Positions 16,898 through 25,417 of a stretch of 49,213 nt of DNA are shown here, piece after piece (positions within the stretch are counted from its first letter, which is position 1; each line of letters begins with the position of its first letter). The notes beneath the pieces are model-generated. The model saw only the letters and a list, made by a program, of their open reading frames with translations, was not told the origin of the DNA and did no database searches. The position numbers and the translations under genes are program-made. The stretch is taken from positions 1 to 49,213 of the forward strand of contig CAJTLA010000003.1 in the NCBI GenBank assembly GCA_910576985.1, in the 5' to 3' direction. The stretch is from an uncultured Bacilli bacterium. GTDB lineage: Bacteria > Bacillota_I > Bacilli_A > RF39 > UBA660.

Positions 16898-17503
16898 TCA
16901 AACATTCCCTTGAAATAACTCTTTTGTAACTCCACAAATTGGACACTGAAAATCTTCTGGCAACTCTTCTTTATAATAAACATAACCACACACTGTACAA
17001 ACCCAAGCAGTATTTCCATTTTCTGTTTTTATTTTTAATAACTCTTCCTTATGTTCCTGATAATAACCATAACTCATTGCTTCTCCCTCTAAAAAAACAT
17101 CTGCTTCGATTAGTTTTCCAATAAACAAAGTATGAGTTTCATTCACAATAGAATCTACTTTTTCCAAAACCATATAACCCAAACAATCCTCAATCACAGG
17201 AATCCCTTCGATTTCTTTCATAACTACAGATTCAAACTTATTGATATCTCTCATAGAACAAAGACCAAATGTTTTAATAATCTCTGGATTCACCTCCATC
17301 CCAAGAATAGAAAGTGCGAATCGTTCATTATTTTTTAATAACGCATTTGTATAATTTTGATTCATAACAGCAACTGATATAAGTGGAGCATCTCCACTAC
17401 TAATTTGTGAGACAGCATCTACAATACAGCCACCACCATTTGTAGTAAGAACATACATCCTTTGTGTAATTTTACGAGTAATTTTTTTATTTTTCACATT
17501 CAT
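16898..17503 (-). CDS. Flavin reductase-rubredoxin fusion (high-molecular-weight rubredoxin)
   Basis: A 201-residue fusion. Residues 1 to about 155 form a flavoredoxin/flavin-reductase-like FMN domain (GGGCIVDAVSQIS, FALSILG). The last 40 residues are a rubredoxin domain with CxxC pairs in WVCTVCGYVYY and FQCPICG. Proteins of this layout in anaerobes move electrons from NAD(P)H via flavin to the iron centre and on to oxygen- or nitric-oxide-reducing flavodiiron proteins. None of these partners is in the window. TAGGAGA precedes the start. Its presence suggests an anaerobic lifestyle. Confidence 0.88.
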   Translation of the reverse strand: MNVKNKKITRKITQRMYVLTTNGGGCIVDAVSQISSGDAPLISVAVMNQNYTNALLKNNERFALSILGMEVNPEIIKTFGLCSMRDINKFESVVMKEIEGIPVIEDCLGYMVLEKVDSIVNETHTLFIGKLIEADVFLEGEAMSYGYYQEHKEELLKIKTENGNTAWVCTVCGYVYYKEELPEDFQCPICGVTKELFQGNV

Positions 17504-17507
17504 TCTC

Positions 17508-18467
17508 CTAACTAGTTTGTTTCTCTAAAAAGCTTACAATCGATTGATATACTTTTCGAGCTTCATGTGTATTTAAATGATAAATATAATCATGATATAA
17601 ATTAGAATTTTCCCAAAGAAATGGCACATATTCAATATGGTTATCTTCCAATACTTTCATCATCTCCTCTGTTTGAGAAGCAAGTGGATCAATATCTCCA
17701 ACAGTAATAAACGTTGAGGGATATTCACTTGTAACATACCGAATCGTAGATAACTCATCAATCCGTGGATAAGACTGATACTGCTTCGTTCCAGTATAAG
17801 CCCAAAGATATTTTTTCAAAAATGGGAAACGACAATCTGAAATAGTATCCATATTATAAACCCCACTAAGTAGTAACAAACCTTTCAAATTTTCTGCTGG
17901 AAGACTCACACTCACACCCACTTTTTCAGCATACGAAGAATTTGTCACAAGTCCCCCTAATTGACTAGATAAATGAGCACCTGCTGAATGTCCTCCAATA
18001 ATAACATTAGTAACATCAATTCCATATTGGTCCGCATGTTCATACAAATAATTCAAAACTTCTACCAACTGAACAATCGCAGAAGGATATGGATACTTTG
18101 GAGCCAAAGCATAATCTACATTCGCAACGACATATCCATTAGAAGATAACAATTTCCCAAAAAAAGCAACTGAAGAAGCATCTCCTGCGACCCATCCACC
18201 ACCATGAATATAAACAATAAGTGGCAAAGGATGATCACTTTCTTTAGAATATAAAGTAACAGAAGCATCTGGATAATTTTCTACCTCAATATGAAATTTA
18301 GTTTGTCTCACATCTTGAATATGATCTTGATAAGGTCCAATATCCCCTTGTTTTTTCACTGATTTCATCAACACCTTAACACTAGTCGCAAAAGGAACAA
18401 CTGTAATTCCATCAATGACAACCAAACAAACCAGAAAAATCAAAAAAATCACCAATTTTTTTTTCAT
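17508..18467 (-). CDS. Membrane-anchored alpha/beta-hydrolase (esterase/lipase)
   Basis: A 319-residue hormone-sensitive-lipase/BD-FAE-like esterase. One N-terminal hydrophobic helix (residues 4-25) acts as signal or anchor. The oxyanion motif HGGGW (88-92) and nucleophile GGHSAGAH (Ser161) are plain; Asp in VGDIDPLA and His in LYHDYIYH complete a plausible triad. It would cleave a carboxyl ester at the cell surface. It lies between pepF and the rubredoxin gene with gaps of 13 and 4 bases, so it probably belongs to one long minus-strand transcript from gltX. Confidence 0.85.
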   Translation of the reverse strand: MKKKLVIFLIFLVCLVVIDGITVVPFATSVKVLMKSVKKQGDIGPYQDHIQDVRQTKFHIEVENYPDASVTLYSKESDHPLPLIVYIHGGGWVAGDASSVAFFGKLLSSNGYVVANVDYALAPKYPYPSAIVQLVEVLNYLYEHADQYGIDVTNVIIGGHSAGAHLSSQLGGLVTNSSYAEKVGVSVSLPAENLKGLLLLSGVYNMDTISDCRFPFLKKYLWAYTGTKQYQSYPRIDELSTIRYVTSEYPSTFITVGDIDPLASQTEEMMKVLEDNHIEYVPFLWENSNLYHDYIYHLNTHEARKVYQSIVSFLEKQTS

Positions 18468-18480
18468 TCAAAACCACTTC

Positions 18481-20214
18481 TTACTTTAATACTTTCATTT
18501 TACTTTTCACAAATTGGCAAGCATCATCAATATAAGTTTGCGATTCTAAATCAATCCCAACAAGATTCAATGCTTCCCGAATACTTTTTCGATTTCCAAC
18601 CTTTAAAAATTCAATATATTTCTGACGCATTCCATTTTGATCCAATATCAAATCAAATGCAATTTTATTCGCAATTGCTACTCCTGTGGCATATTGAAAC
18701 ACATAATAAGAAGGATACAAAAAGAAATGAGCAATTTTTGTCCAATTAACACCTACCAAATCATCTATAGTCACATCTTTTCCATAATAAGAGCGAGCCA
18801 AAGACAAATATAACTGATGCAAATAAGTAGCATCCACTCGTTCTTTTTTCCCAATCCGATCAAGTACAGTACTTTCAAATTCTGTAAGCATTGTCTGTGA
18901 AAACAAAGAAGTACAAAAACTTTGAACCATATGTTCTATAATAAATTGTTTTTCTTCCTCTTCAATATTTTGTTCTAACATATAGTGATAAAACAAAGCT
19001 TCGTTCACTTTTGATGCGATTTCTGCTAAAAATAAAGGATATTCAAAATACTCAAACCCATTTTCTTTGGCATAAGAAGTATGAATTGCATGTCCTAGTT
19101 CATGACTTAAAATCCGAACAGAATCTATTTTTTCTTTATATTGTAACATAGTATAAGGAACACCACTATAAGTAATACAACTAAAAGAATCTTTTCGTTT
19201 CGTTTTACTCAAAGTAAGATCTAACCATCCATTCAAAAAAGCCTCTTCCAATCTTTTTTGATAATCAGGACCTAAAATACCTGTCATATTATGAATAATC
19301 GTTTGCGCTTCTTCTAAAGAAAAATCTCTTTGGAAACCTGAAACACTTGTTTTATTCATATCATACAAGTGATATTCCTTTACGCCCAAACGTTCCTTTT
19401 TGAAAGAATAAAATTGGTGCTGGATCTCCAAATTTTTTTTCACAGAAGAAATTAAATTAGAAACAATATCTGATGGCAAAGAATCTTGAAATAAATGAGC
19501 CTCCAAAATAGAAGAAAAACCTCTACATTGCTCTAATCTAAGTTCTGCTTTTAACTTACGATAATAAATCGTAGACAATGTATTTTCAAACCCTTGATAA
19601 GTCTTCATTGTTTGAAAAAAACTACGAGCTCGGACTTCTTGATCATCACAATCCGAAAGCTTTTGCATTACCATAGGAGTCGCTTTTACAATGTTTCCCT
19701 CTTCATCTTCTATTTCCCCAAAATCCAAGTCCCTCCTAACCAAGGATTGATAAATTTCTTTTAACATATTCAACTGATCTTGAAGACCATAATATTCATC
19801 TTGATTCAAAATAGGATGTTCCATATCTTGAAATAACAAATCAAAATACCTTTGATAATAAGGATTTTTTTCTAAAAACTGCATCACTAACTGAGAATGC
19901 TCCTTCATTCTTTGAACAAATAAAGTATCTATTTTTTGAGTTTCAGTATATTGTGCTAAAGCAATTTCAAACATTTCTTTGGCATCCCAATTTTCAGAAT
20001 CTAAATCTAACATCCTTTTAGGATAACAATAAATCGTTTCTATTTGTTGATTCATCTCTATTTTATGTCTTAAAACTGTTTCTATTGATTCTATAGAATT
20101 GCAATGTTCTAACTCTATTTCCAATTGATGAATCAGCAAATCTAGTTGTTCTTTCCTCTGTTGCCATACTTCTTTACTATCACATAAATAATTTAAATCC
20201 CACGTGTTTCTCAT
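18481..20214 (-). CDS. pepF: Oligoendopeptidase F (M3 family)
   Basis: A 577-residue thimet-type metallopeptidase with the zinc motif HELGH in SHELGHAIHTSYAKENG and the downstream Glu in LAEIASKVNEALF. The aromatic-rich C-terminal region (FFLYPSYYVFQYATGVAIANKIA) is characteristic of PepF/M3B enzymes, which cut short peptides in the cytosol. Its start codon overlaps the gltX stop by four bases, so it is translationally coupled to glutamyl-tRNA synthetase and subject to the same T-box control. No signal peptide is visible. Confidence 0.92.
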   Translation of the reverse strand: MRNTWDLNYLCDSKEVWQQRKEQLDLLIHQLEIELEHCNSIESIETVLRHKIEMNQQIETIYCYPKRMLDLDSENWDAKEMFEIALAQYTETQKIDTLFVQRMKEHSQLVMQFLEKNPYYQRYFDLLFQDMEHPILNQDEYYGLQDQLNMLKEIYQSLVRRDLDFGEIEDEEGNIVKATPMVMQKLSDCDDQEVRARSFFQTMKTYQGFENTLSTIYYRKLKAELRLEQCRGFSSILEAHLFQDSLPSDIVSNLISSVKKNLEIQHQFYSFKKERLGVKEYHLYDMNKTSVSGFQRDFSLEEAQTIIHNMTGILGPDYQKRLEEAFLNGWLDLTLSKTKRKDSFSCITYSGVPYTMLQYKEKIDSVRILSHELGHAIHTSYAKENGFEYFEYPLFLAEIASKVNEALFYHYMLEQNIEEEEKQFIIEHMVQSFCTSLFSQTMLTEFESTVLDRIGKKERVDATYLHQLYLSLARSYYGKDVTIDDLVGVNWTKIAHFFLYPSYYVFQYATGVAIANKIAFDLILDQNGMRQKYIEFLKVGNRKSIREALNLVGIDLESQTYIDDACQFVKSKMKVLK

Positions 20215-21857
20215 TTTAAATAATTCAACCTTTCTAAAATACGTTTTTTTCCTAACAGTCTTAAAATTTCATACAAATCTGGTGTCTGAGCTTTTGAAGT
20301 AATCGAAACACGAATCACAGTACTAATATCTGCAACATTGCCCTTATAAGAATCAGGATTCAACTTATATTCTTTCATATCTGGAGAGTATCCAAGCTCT
20401 GAAGACAACAATTTGATCTTATGAAACCAAACCTCCTTATCATCAGATTCATCATAATAATTTTCAAAATAAGTAGTCACAATATGTTTGATTTCTTCAG
20501 GATCATTCACCTTTCCATATTCATAATCGACATCATGAAAATATTCATCATAGAAATACCAAACTTCTTTTTTCACGTCTTTCCAACTAGAATAATCTTT
20601 TCTTGGCTTTTTTTGTTCTCTTTCAATATTAAAAATCGCAATCGAATAATCTGGATATTTTTCTAAAATAGACGCAAATTCTAAATCAAATTCTTTTGCA
20701 TAACTAAGAGTTCTTGCATAAACTTCACTTGCTTTTAAACGACTAATATAATTTTTAGAAATATTGTATAATTTTTCCAAATCAAATAAGCCTCCACTTG
20801 CACTTACCTTTTTAAAATCAAACTGAAAGTCATCAATTCCCAAAGTTGGATTGGCATCCAACCAAGCTTCAAAATTGGTATTTGCTACTGTCATCAAATA
20901 GCGTAAAACAGCTTCATTAGGGATCCCAGCTTCATGATAATAACTCACTGCTAACTCAGGATCTTTTCGTTTGCTTAATTTTCGTTTATTTTTTGTTTCT
21001 TCATCTACCTTCATGAGTGGTGACAAATGTGCATATTTTGGCGGAGTAAATCCAAATACTTCAAATAATTGGATATGCACTGGCAAAGAAGAAATCCACT
21101 CATCTCCACGAATCACATGAGTCGTTCTCATCAAATAATCATCTACAATATGTGCGAAATGATATGTTGGTAACCCATCTTTTTTAATAATTACAATATC
21201 TAAATCATTTTCTGGAAACTCTATTTTTCCCCTTACCAAATCTTGTATCACCACTTTTTTATCAAAATGTCCTGGTGACTTTAAACGAAGAATATAAGGT
21301 TCCCCATTTTTGATTTTCTCTGCTACCATCTCTAAAGGTAAATCTCTATATTTGGCATATTTTCCATAACAACCAATGCGTTCCTTGCTTGCCTCTTGAA
21401 CTTCTCTAATTTCTTCCAATTCTTCCTTAGTATAAAAACAAGGATAAGCCTTACCTTCTTCAATTAAAGCCTTCGCAAATGTCTGATAAATTTCCTTTCG
21501 TTTGCTTTGTAAATATGGACCATAAGCGCCTGTTTCTTCTGTTTCTGAAATCATTCCCTCATCAAATTCAATGTGAAAGTCTTTCAAATCTCGAATAATT
21601 TCAGTCACACTATTTTCAACCAATCGTTCTTGGTCTGTATCTTCAATCCGAAGAAAACAAATACCATGGGTATCCGTTGCCACTTTTCTTGCTACAAACG
21701 ATGCAAAAAGAGAGCCCAGATGAACAAACCCTGTAGGAGATGGAGCAAAACGAGTCACAACTCCATCCACATTCCTTTCTGGATATAATACTTCATAATC
21801 TTGAATGGTCTTTGTAATATTTGGAAATATTAAATTTGCTAATTCTTTGTTTGTCAT
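20211..21857 (-). CDS. gltX: Glutamyl-tRNA synthetase
   Basis: A class I synthetase of about 548 residues. The HIGH signature appears as HLGS within FAPSPTGFVHLGS (residues 37-49) and KMSKS as KLSKR before KDPELA. The C-terminal helical anticodon-binding region is long (KNYISRLKASEVYARTL onward), which suits the bacterial GltX lengths above 480. It charges tRNA-Glu and, in most low-GC Gram-positives, also tRNA-Gln for later amidation. The ATG at 21857 with AAAGGA nine bases before it is preferred; earlier starts lie in the T-box terminator tail. A T-box leader and tRNA-Gln gene precede it. Confidence 0.93.
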   Translation of the reverse strand: MTNKELANLIFPNITKTIQDYEVLYPERNVDGVVTRFAPSPTGFVHLGSLFASFVARKVATDTHGICFLRIEDTDQERLVENSVTEIIRDLKDFHIEFDEGMISETEETGAYGPYLQSKRKEIYQTFAKALIEEGKAYPCFYTKEELEEIREVQEASKERIGCYGKYAKYRDLPLEMVAEKIKNGEPYILRLKSPGHFDKKVVIQDLVRGKIEFPENDLDIVIIKKDGLPTYHFAHIVDDYLMRTTHVIRGDEWISSLPVHIQLFEVFGFTPPKYAHLSPLMKVDEETKNKRKLSKRKDPELAVSYYHEAGIPNEAVLRYLMTVANTNFEAWLDANPTLGIDDFQFDFKKVSASGGLFDLEKLYNISKNYISRLKASEVYARTLSYAKEFDLEFASILEKYPDYSIAIFNIEREQKKPRKDYSSWKDVKKEVWYFYDEYFHDVDYEYGKVNDPEEIKHIVTTYFENYYDESDDKEVWFHKIKLLSSELGYSPDMKEYKLNPDSYKGNVADISTVIRVSITSKAQTPDLYEILRLLGKKRILERLNYLK

Positions 21858-21881
21858 TGTCATCAATCCTTTCATAAACAA

Positions 21882-22080
21882 AAAAATATTATGTCATAAG
21901 GGCGAAATTTCGCGGTACCACCTTATTTCATAATATTTCTATTATCTCTTATGTTAACGCCATCAACGAATATAAATATCAAGCTCATAAGTTTCTTCCA
22001 ACCTGTTTTTTCTTCATTCTCACCAAACATGAAGTCTCTTAAAAAAAACATGATTATACTCTTCTTATATCTTTGCTCTT
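21882..22080 (-). promoter_or_regulatory. T-box leader controlling gltX
   Basis: Minus-strand AAGGTGGTACCGCGAAA (21924-21908) is the conserved T-box sequence that pairs with the uncharged tRNA acceptor end. It is followed by the rest of a strong terminator: AATATTATG pairs with CATAATATT, ATAAGG with CCTTAT, and then T residues. Upstream lies AAGAGA plus a hairpin with GTTTGGTGAGA, as in Stem I, and a GAA triplet near 21993-21998 in the expected specifier region, matching Glu. Low charged tRNA-Glu should favour readthrough into gltX and pepF. Confidence 0.88.
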
Positions 22081-22092
22081 TTACCATATTTT

Positions 22093-22168
22093 TGGCTGCC
22101 TCGGCTAGGTTCGAACTAGCGAAATGTCGGAGTCAGAGTCCGATGCCTTACCACTTGGCTACGAGGCA
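22093..22168 (-). tRNA. tRNA-Gln (anticodon CTG)
   Basis: A full cloverleaf is visible: acceptor TGCCTCG/CGAGGCA, D loop with AAGTGGTAAGG, anticodon stem TCGGA/TCCGA around CTCTGAC (anticodon CTG), T loop TTCGAAC, discriminator G and an encoded CCA. It lies directly upstream of the gltX T-box leader, with no terminator between them. Confidence 0.93.
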
Positions 22169-22179
22169 ATCACATCCCT

Positions 22180-22209
22180 ATTATAACACACTTCTAATAA
22201 AAGAGTCAA
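22180..22209 (-). promoter_or_regulatory. Promoter of the tRNA-Gln/T-box/gltX unit
   Basis: On the minus strand TTGACT (22209-22204) and TATAAT (22185-22180) are separated by 18 bases, eleven bases before the mature tRNA-Gln 5' end. Confidence 0.85.
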
Positions 22210-22220
22210 AAAAAAGATGA

Positions 22221-22946
22221 TTATTTTTCACCTTTTACTTTTTGTTTTGGAATTTCTGTTGTTTCTTCATGAATCAATTGTGACCTCATAGCTTCCAATT
22301 CTTTTATTTGTGTTTTCCTAGAAGTACTCTTTCTTAAATCCATATAAGAAGTATTGCGACAAGAGTCCATAAAATGCTCCATATCTCCATATTTCTGAAT
22401 CCCTGAGCGTAATATAGATTCCCAAGCTTTTTTCAATTCCACGATTTGTTCTGATGGAGATAATGTAGCAAGAGGGCCATTCACTTTTAAAATTTGAATT
22501 TTTTCAAAAGTCCCATTTATTTGAAAAAAGATTTCACTACTTCCTGCTTCCGTTTGAATTTTAACAGAGCAAATAACCCCTGTATTTTGTACATTCACAC
22601 GAAAAGCATTCATAGCAGTTGGCGCTTTTTGATATTCCTGTTGCTCTTTTTTCGTCATTTTTTCTAGCACACCCGCTTTTTCTAACTCTTCAAATACACG
22701 ATCTTTCATAAAATGATATTTAATCTTTCTTTTTACTACTTCTAAAATATTAATAATAGGAATAAATAGTGAAAAAAAGATATGTTTACTACTATCTAAT
22801 CCAGTAATTCCTTTAAGATCAGAAAACCTTTCTAAATCAATTTTATAACCTCGATCTGCTGCATCTCGCACAATTCTAAAATGATTTCCTAATTCCAAAC
22901 AACCACTAATGACAAAAATTCCTAGCCATAAACCCAATAGTTCCAT
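22221..22946 (-). CDS. Hypothetical membrane-anchored protein
   Basis: A 241-residue protein of unknown family. The N-terminus has one hydrophobic segment (LLGLWLGIFVISGCLELG), and a second moderately hydrophobic stretch occurs near 52-70 (HIFFSLFIPIINILEVV). The rest is hydrophilic, with a beta-rich middle (CSVKIQTEAGSSEIFFQINGTFEKI) and helical charged C-terminal part ending KQKVKGEK. AAAGGAGGG precedes the ATG. It stands between tRNA-Val and the tRNA-Gln promoter and seems monocistronic. I see no catalytic motif. Confidence 0.7.
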   Translation of the reverse strand: MELLGLWLGIFVISGCLELGNHFRIVRDAADRGYKIDLERFSDLKGITGLDSSKHIFFSLFIPIINILEVVKRKIKYHFMKDRVFEELEKAGVLEKMTKKEQQEYQKAPTAMNAFRVNVQNTGVICSVKIQTEAGSSEIFFQINGTFEKIQILKVNGPLATLSPSEQIVELKKAWESILRSGIQKYGDMEHFMDSCRNTSYMDLRKSTSRKTQIKELEAMRSQLIHEETTEIPKQKVKGEK

Positions 22947-23046
22947 ATTATTCCCTCCTTTTAAGTGTTTAATATACTATCAATATTTTTCCAGTTTGTC
23001 AAATAAATTCGTTTTCATCAAATAAAAAAATGAACAGGAATGATAC

Positions 23047-23081
23047 AAAAAAATACTTTCACAAAAGAAAAGTATTTTTTT
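23047..23081. terminator. Bidirectional terminator after tRNA-Val
   Basis: AAAAAAATACTTT and AAAGTATTTTTTT form a long AT-rich stem around a CACAAAAGA loop, with T tracts on both strands. It is placed to end tRNA-Val transcription. Confidence 0.75.
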
Positions 23082-23114
23082 ATATTTACTCGGAAAATCG
23101 AGTCATCATCCATC

Positions 23115-23191
23115 TGGTGGGCGATTACGGACTCGAACCGCAGACCCTCTGCTTGTAAGGCAGATGCTCTAACCAACTGAGCTAATCGCCC
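23115..23191 (-). tRNA. tRNA-Val (anticodon TAC)
   Basis: Acceptor GGGCGAT, D arm GCTCAGTTGGTTAGAGC, anticodon stem TCTGC/GCAGA around CTTACAA (anticodon TAC), T loop TTCGAGT and encoded CCA are all canonical. It reads valine GTA/GTG codons. Confidence 0.95.
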
Positions 23192-23249
23192 GACTACATT
23201 TTTAGTTTACTACAAACCTAAAAATTTTGCAAGCAGAAAATCAAACTTT

Positions 23250-24326
23250 TTAAACTTCACATTTTTTTTCAATCAATTTTTTATTATTTAAAAGTCGCTC
23301 ATCGTTTGGTGCTAATAAAAGTGCTTCATGAATATATTCTAATGATTTTGAATAATCACCTTGATAATAATAACTTAATGATAATAAATCAAAAACAGTA
23401 TGATCCCAACTGAATGGCTCATTAATATAACTTTTTTGATGACTTGAAATTGCAAGGGCTTTCAAGCAGTATTCCTCTACCAAATCCCAATTTTCCAATT
23501 TCTGTTCTAATATAGCACGTTCTACATAGGCATCTCTCAAATAAGGTGCCTCCTCTATCGCTTTTTCTAGCCACATTCTAGATTCTTCATAACGTTTTAA
23601 AGCTTTATAAGAGCGTGCAATAAATCTCATAGAAGCAGCTCGCTCGTCTTTCCATGTCGCAGTTGGCAACTGAAGATGTTTCAACAATGTATCAATACAA
23701 TCATTCCATCTCTCATAATACATATACTCTCTTCCCAAATAATGCATATTTCGATCATCAAGAGGACTTTCCTCAACAGACAATTCCAACAAAGGCAAAT
23801 AACTTCCTCTAGATTTTGTTCGATCTGGATAATGATTGAGTGTAATTGTATCAATCGTAATCACATTTTCATAATCAGACTCAGAACATAATACTTCATG
23901 AACAGGATGTGTCCAATAATAATTCTTTCTTTCATGGATCTTTTCGATATAAAAATTAACTGCTGGATTTCCATAAGAATCAAAACTCCAATTATAATTA
24001 TATCGAGCTTTTGTTGTTGATTCCAGCCATTGTGATTCTAATTCTTTTCTCCAACCTGGTTCAAATACCTCATCCAAATCAGTACAAACACATATGTCAG
24101 TATCTAATGGAACCAACTGCAAAGATTCATTACGAGCAACATCGAATCTCCAAGGATCAATTTTTTTAGTAACAACATTAGCACCATATTTTTTTAATTC
24201 TTCTACAGTATGATCAGTAGAACCTGTATCTAATACATATACAGCATCAGCTTCCCTCATCGATTCCATCCAACGTTTCACAAATTTAGATTCATTTTTC
24301 GCAATTGCGTATACACAAACTTTCAT
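23250..24326 (-). CDS. Family 2 glycosyltransferase with TPR-like C-terminus
   Basis: A 358-residue protein. The N-terminal GT-A domain shows AIAKNE, DTGSTDHT (33-40) and CTDLDEVF (DLD 83-85), the nucleotide-sugar and metal-binding positions of GT2 enzymes. From about residue 190 the sequence becomes helical repeats of TPR kind (ERWNDCIDTLLKHL, KRYEESRMWLEKAIEEAP, ENWDLVEEYCLKAL, GDYSKSLEYIHEALLLAPN). The ATG at 24326 has a perfect AGGAGG; ten codons of upstream frame cover that site and a TATAAT, so the longer start is rejected. The acceptor is unknown, perhaps a protein or wall polymer. Confidence 0.85.
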   Translation of the reverse strand: MKVCVYAIAKNESKFVKRWMESMREADAVYVLDTGSTDHTVEELKKYGANVVTKKIDPWRFDVARNESLQLVPLDTDICVCTDLDEVFEPGWRKELESQWLESTTKARYNYNWSFDSYGNPAVNFYIEKIHERKNYYWTHPVHEVLCSESDYENVITIDTITLNHYPDRTKSRGSYLPLLELSVEESPLDDRNMHYLGREYMYYERWNDCIDTLLKHLQLPTATWKDERAASMRFIARSYKALKRYEESRMWLEKAIEEAPYLRDAYVERAILEQKLENWDLVEEYCLKALAISSHQKSYINEPFSWDHTVFDLLSLSYYYQGDYSKSLEYIHEALLLAPNDERLLNNKKLIEKKCEV

Positions 24327-24370
24327 ACATTCCTCCTCTATTATAACATATGACAATATGGAAATAAGGT

Positions 24371-24399
24371 TTGTTTTTTTACCAAACTTCTGCTATAAT
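24371..24399 (+). promoter_or_regulatory. Promoter of tRNA-Thr (CGT)
   Basis: TTGTTT (24371-24376) and TATAAT (24394-24399) are 17 bases apart, 13 bases before the tRNA 5' end. Confidence 0.75.
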
Positions 24400-24412
24400 A
24401 AATGTGGAACGT

Positions 24413-24488
24413 GCTGGAATAGCTCAGTTGGTAGAGCAACTGTCTCGTAATCAGTAGGTCGCGGGTTCGATTCCTGTTTCCAGCACCA
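24413..24488 (+). tRNA. tRNA-Thr (anticodon CGT)
   Basis: Acceptor GCTGGAA, D arm GCTCAGTTGGTAGAGC, anticodon loop CTCGTAA (anticodon CGT) on stem ACTGT/TCAGT with a T-T mismatch at the loop-closing pair, T loop TTCGATT and encoded CCA. It reads ACG codons. Confidence 0.92.
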
Positions 24489-24524
24489 GATTTGATTGAT
24501 ACTCGAACTTCGGGTTAAAATAAC

Positions 24525-24556
24525 AAAACGACTTATAAAAAAAAGTCGTTTTTTAT
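24525..24556 (+). terminator. Terminator of tRNA-Thr (CGT)
   Basis: AAAACGACTT and AAGTCGTTTT pair around TATAAAAA and are followed by T residues. An extra hairpin ACTCGAA-C-TTCGGGT lies between the tRNA and this terminator. Confidence 0.8.
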
Positions 24557-24594
24557 GATATTATGAATATGTCAAGAAAACTGGTATAAAATAA

Positions 24595-24810
24595 AAAAAG
24601 GCTTATGCTGATAATCCAGCAGTTTTACAAAGATTAGGGACCTTTGAAATTCCAAAGGTTGATGAAAATGGATATACTCAAATGTCAATGTTGAAAGTAA
24701 TAGAAGCATTTGAAAATTATATGTATGATGGAAATCCTATTCCATTTGAAACAGAAATTACAATATCTGAGAAATATTTAAAAAATCAGGAAAAAGGAAA
24801 AAGTTTCTAA
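24595..24810 (+). pseudogene. Start-less coding remnant of unknown family
   Basis: A 71-codon frame follows an in-frame TAA at 24592-24594 and ends at TAA 24808-24810. It reads KKAYADNPAVLQRLGTFEIP and continues with normal-looking protein sequence to EKYLKNQEKGKSF. No start codon or ribosome binding site is near its beginning; the first ATG is about 30 codons in. It looks like the C-terminal end of a lost gene left between tRNA-Thr and a decayed transposase. I cannot name the family. Confidence 0.4.
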
Positions 24811-24859
24811 TTAGTACTTTTGAAATGTATCCCAAAATCTGTATAAATGGCAATGATTA

Positions 24860-25400
24860 CCTTCCATTAAGAATCACCAAAACGATGGTTCTTTTTACTT
24901 TATTATAATAATTGATAAATCTCCGTCAATAAACTTACTGTTTGCCTAGTATATAAATATCCAAAGAGCAACTGAATCAGAAATACTAGTCTTTTCTTAT
25001 TCAATGCTTTATATTTATTATCTGAACAATCATATTCGTTATATACATAACCTTGCAAACTTCAAGAGAAAATTTATAAAATTTAGATAAAGAATTCCTG
25101 TTATTCAACCAACTATTGACAGTATAGGAATATCTATTTTCCCATTTCTCTTCCAGTTTTATCCCTCATATTCCAATTTCTTTCGTTAATATTTGATATA
25201 CTCCTTTTTAATCACTCATCATTTCTTTATAATCTTTATATATACGAACTTTAAACTTGTTCCAATTTGATAAACAATACAACATTGATATTCACATTTT
25301 GGATATACTGCTTCTTATCGTAGAATCAGTATTATTTTATATCCTTTCAATTAACTTGAAAAAAGCATCTTTTCTCCCTGTAAAGACAAACAAATTATTT
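24860..25400 (-). pseudogene. Decayed IS256-family (Mutator-type) transposase
   Basis: Read on the minus strand across several frames, this stretch retains the order of IS256 transposase motifs: LKGYKIILIL (for LKxRGVxDIL), EAVYPKCEYQCCIVYQI (for AVxPxTxIQRCIVHQIRN), KDYKEMMSD, then EEKWENRYSYTVNSW, FYKFSLEVCKVMYITN (for FFxYPxEIRKxIYTTN) and SDSVAL. Stops and frame changes break it throughout, so no protein can be made. It fills the otherwise empty space downstream of the Pcp-nitrilase gene. Terminal repeats could not be located. Confidence 0.65.
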
Positions 25401-25417
25401 CCCTCATTTAAAATTAC

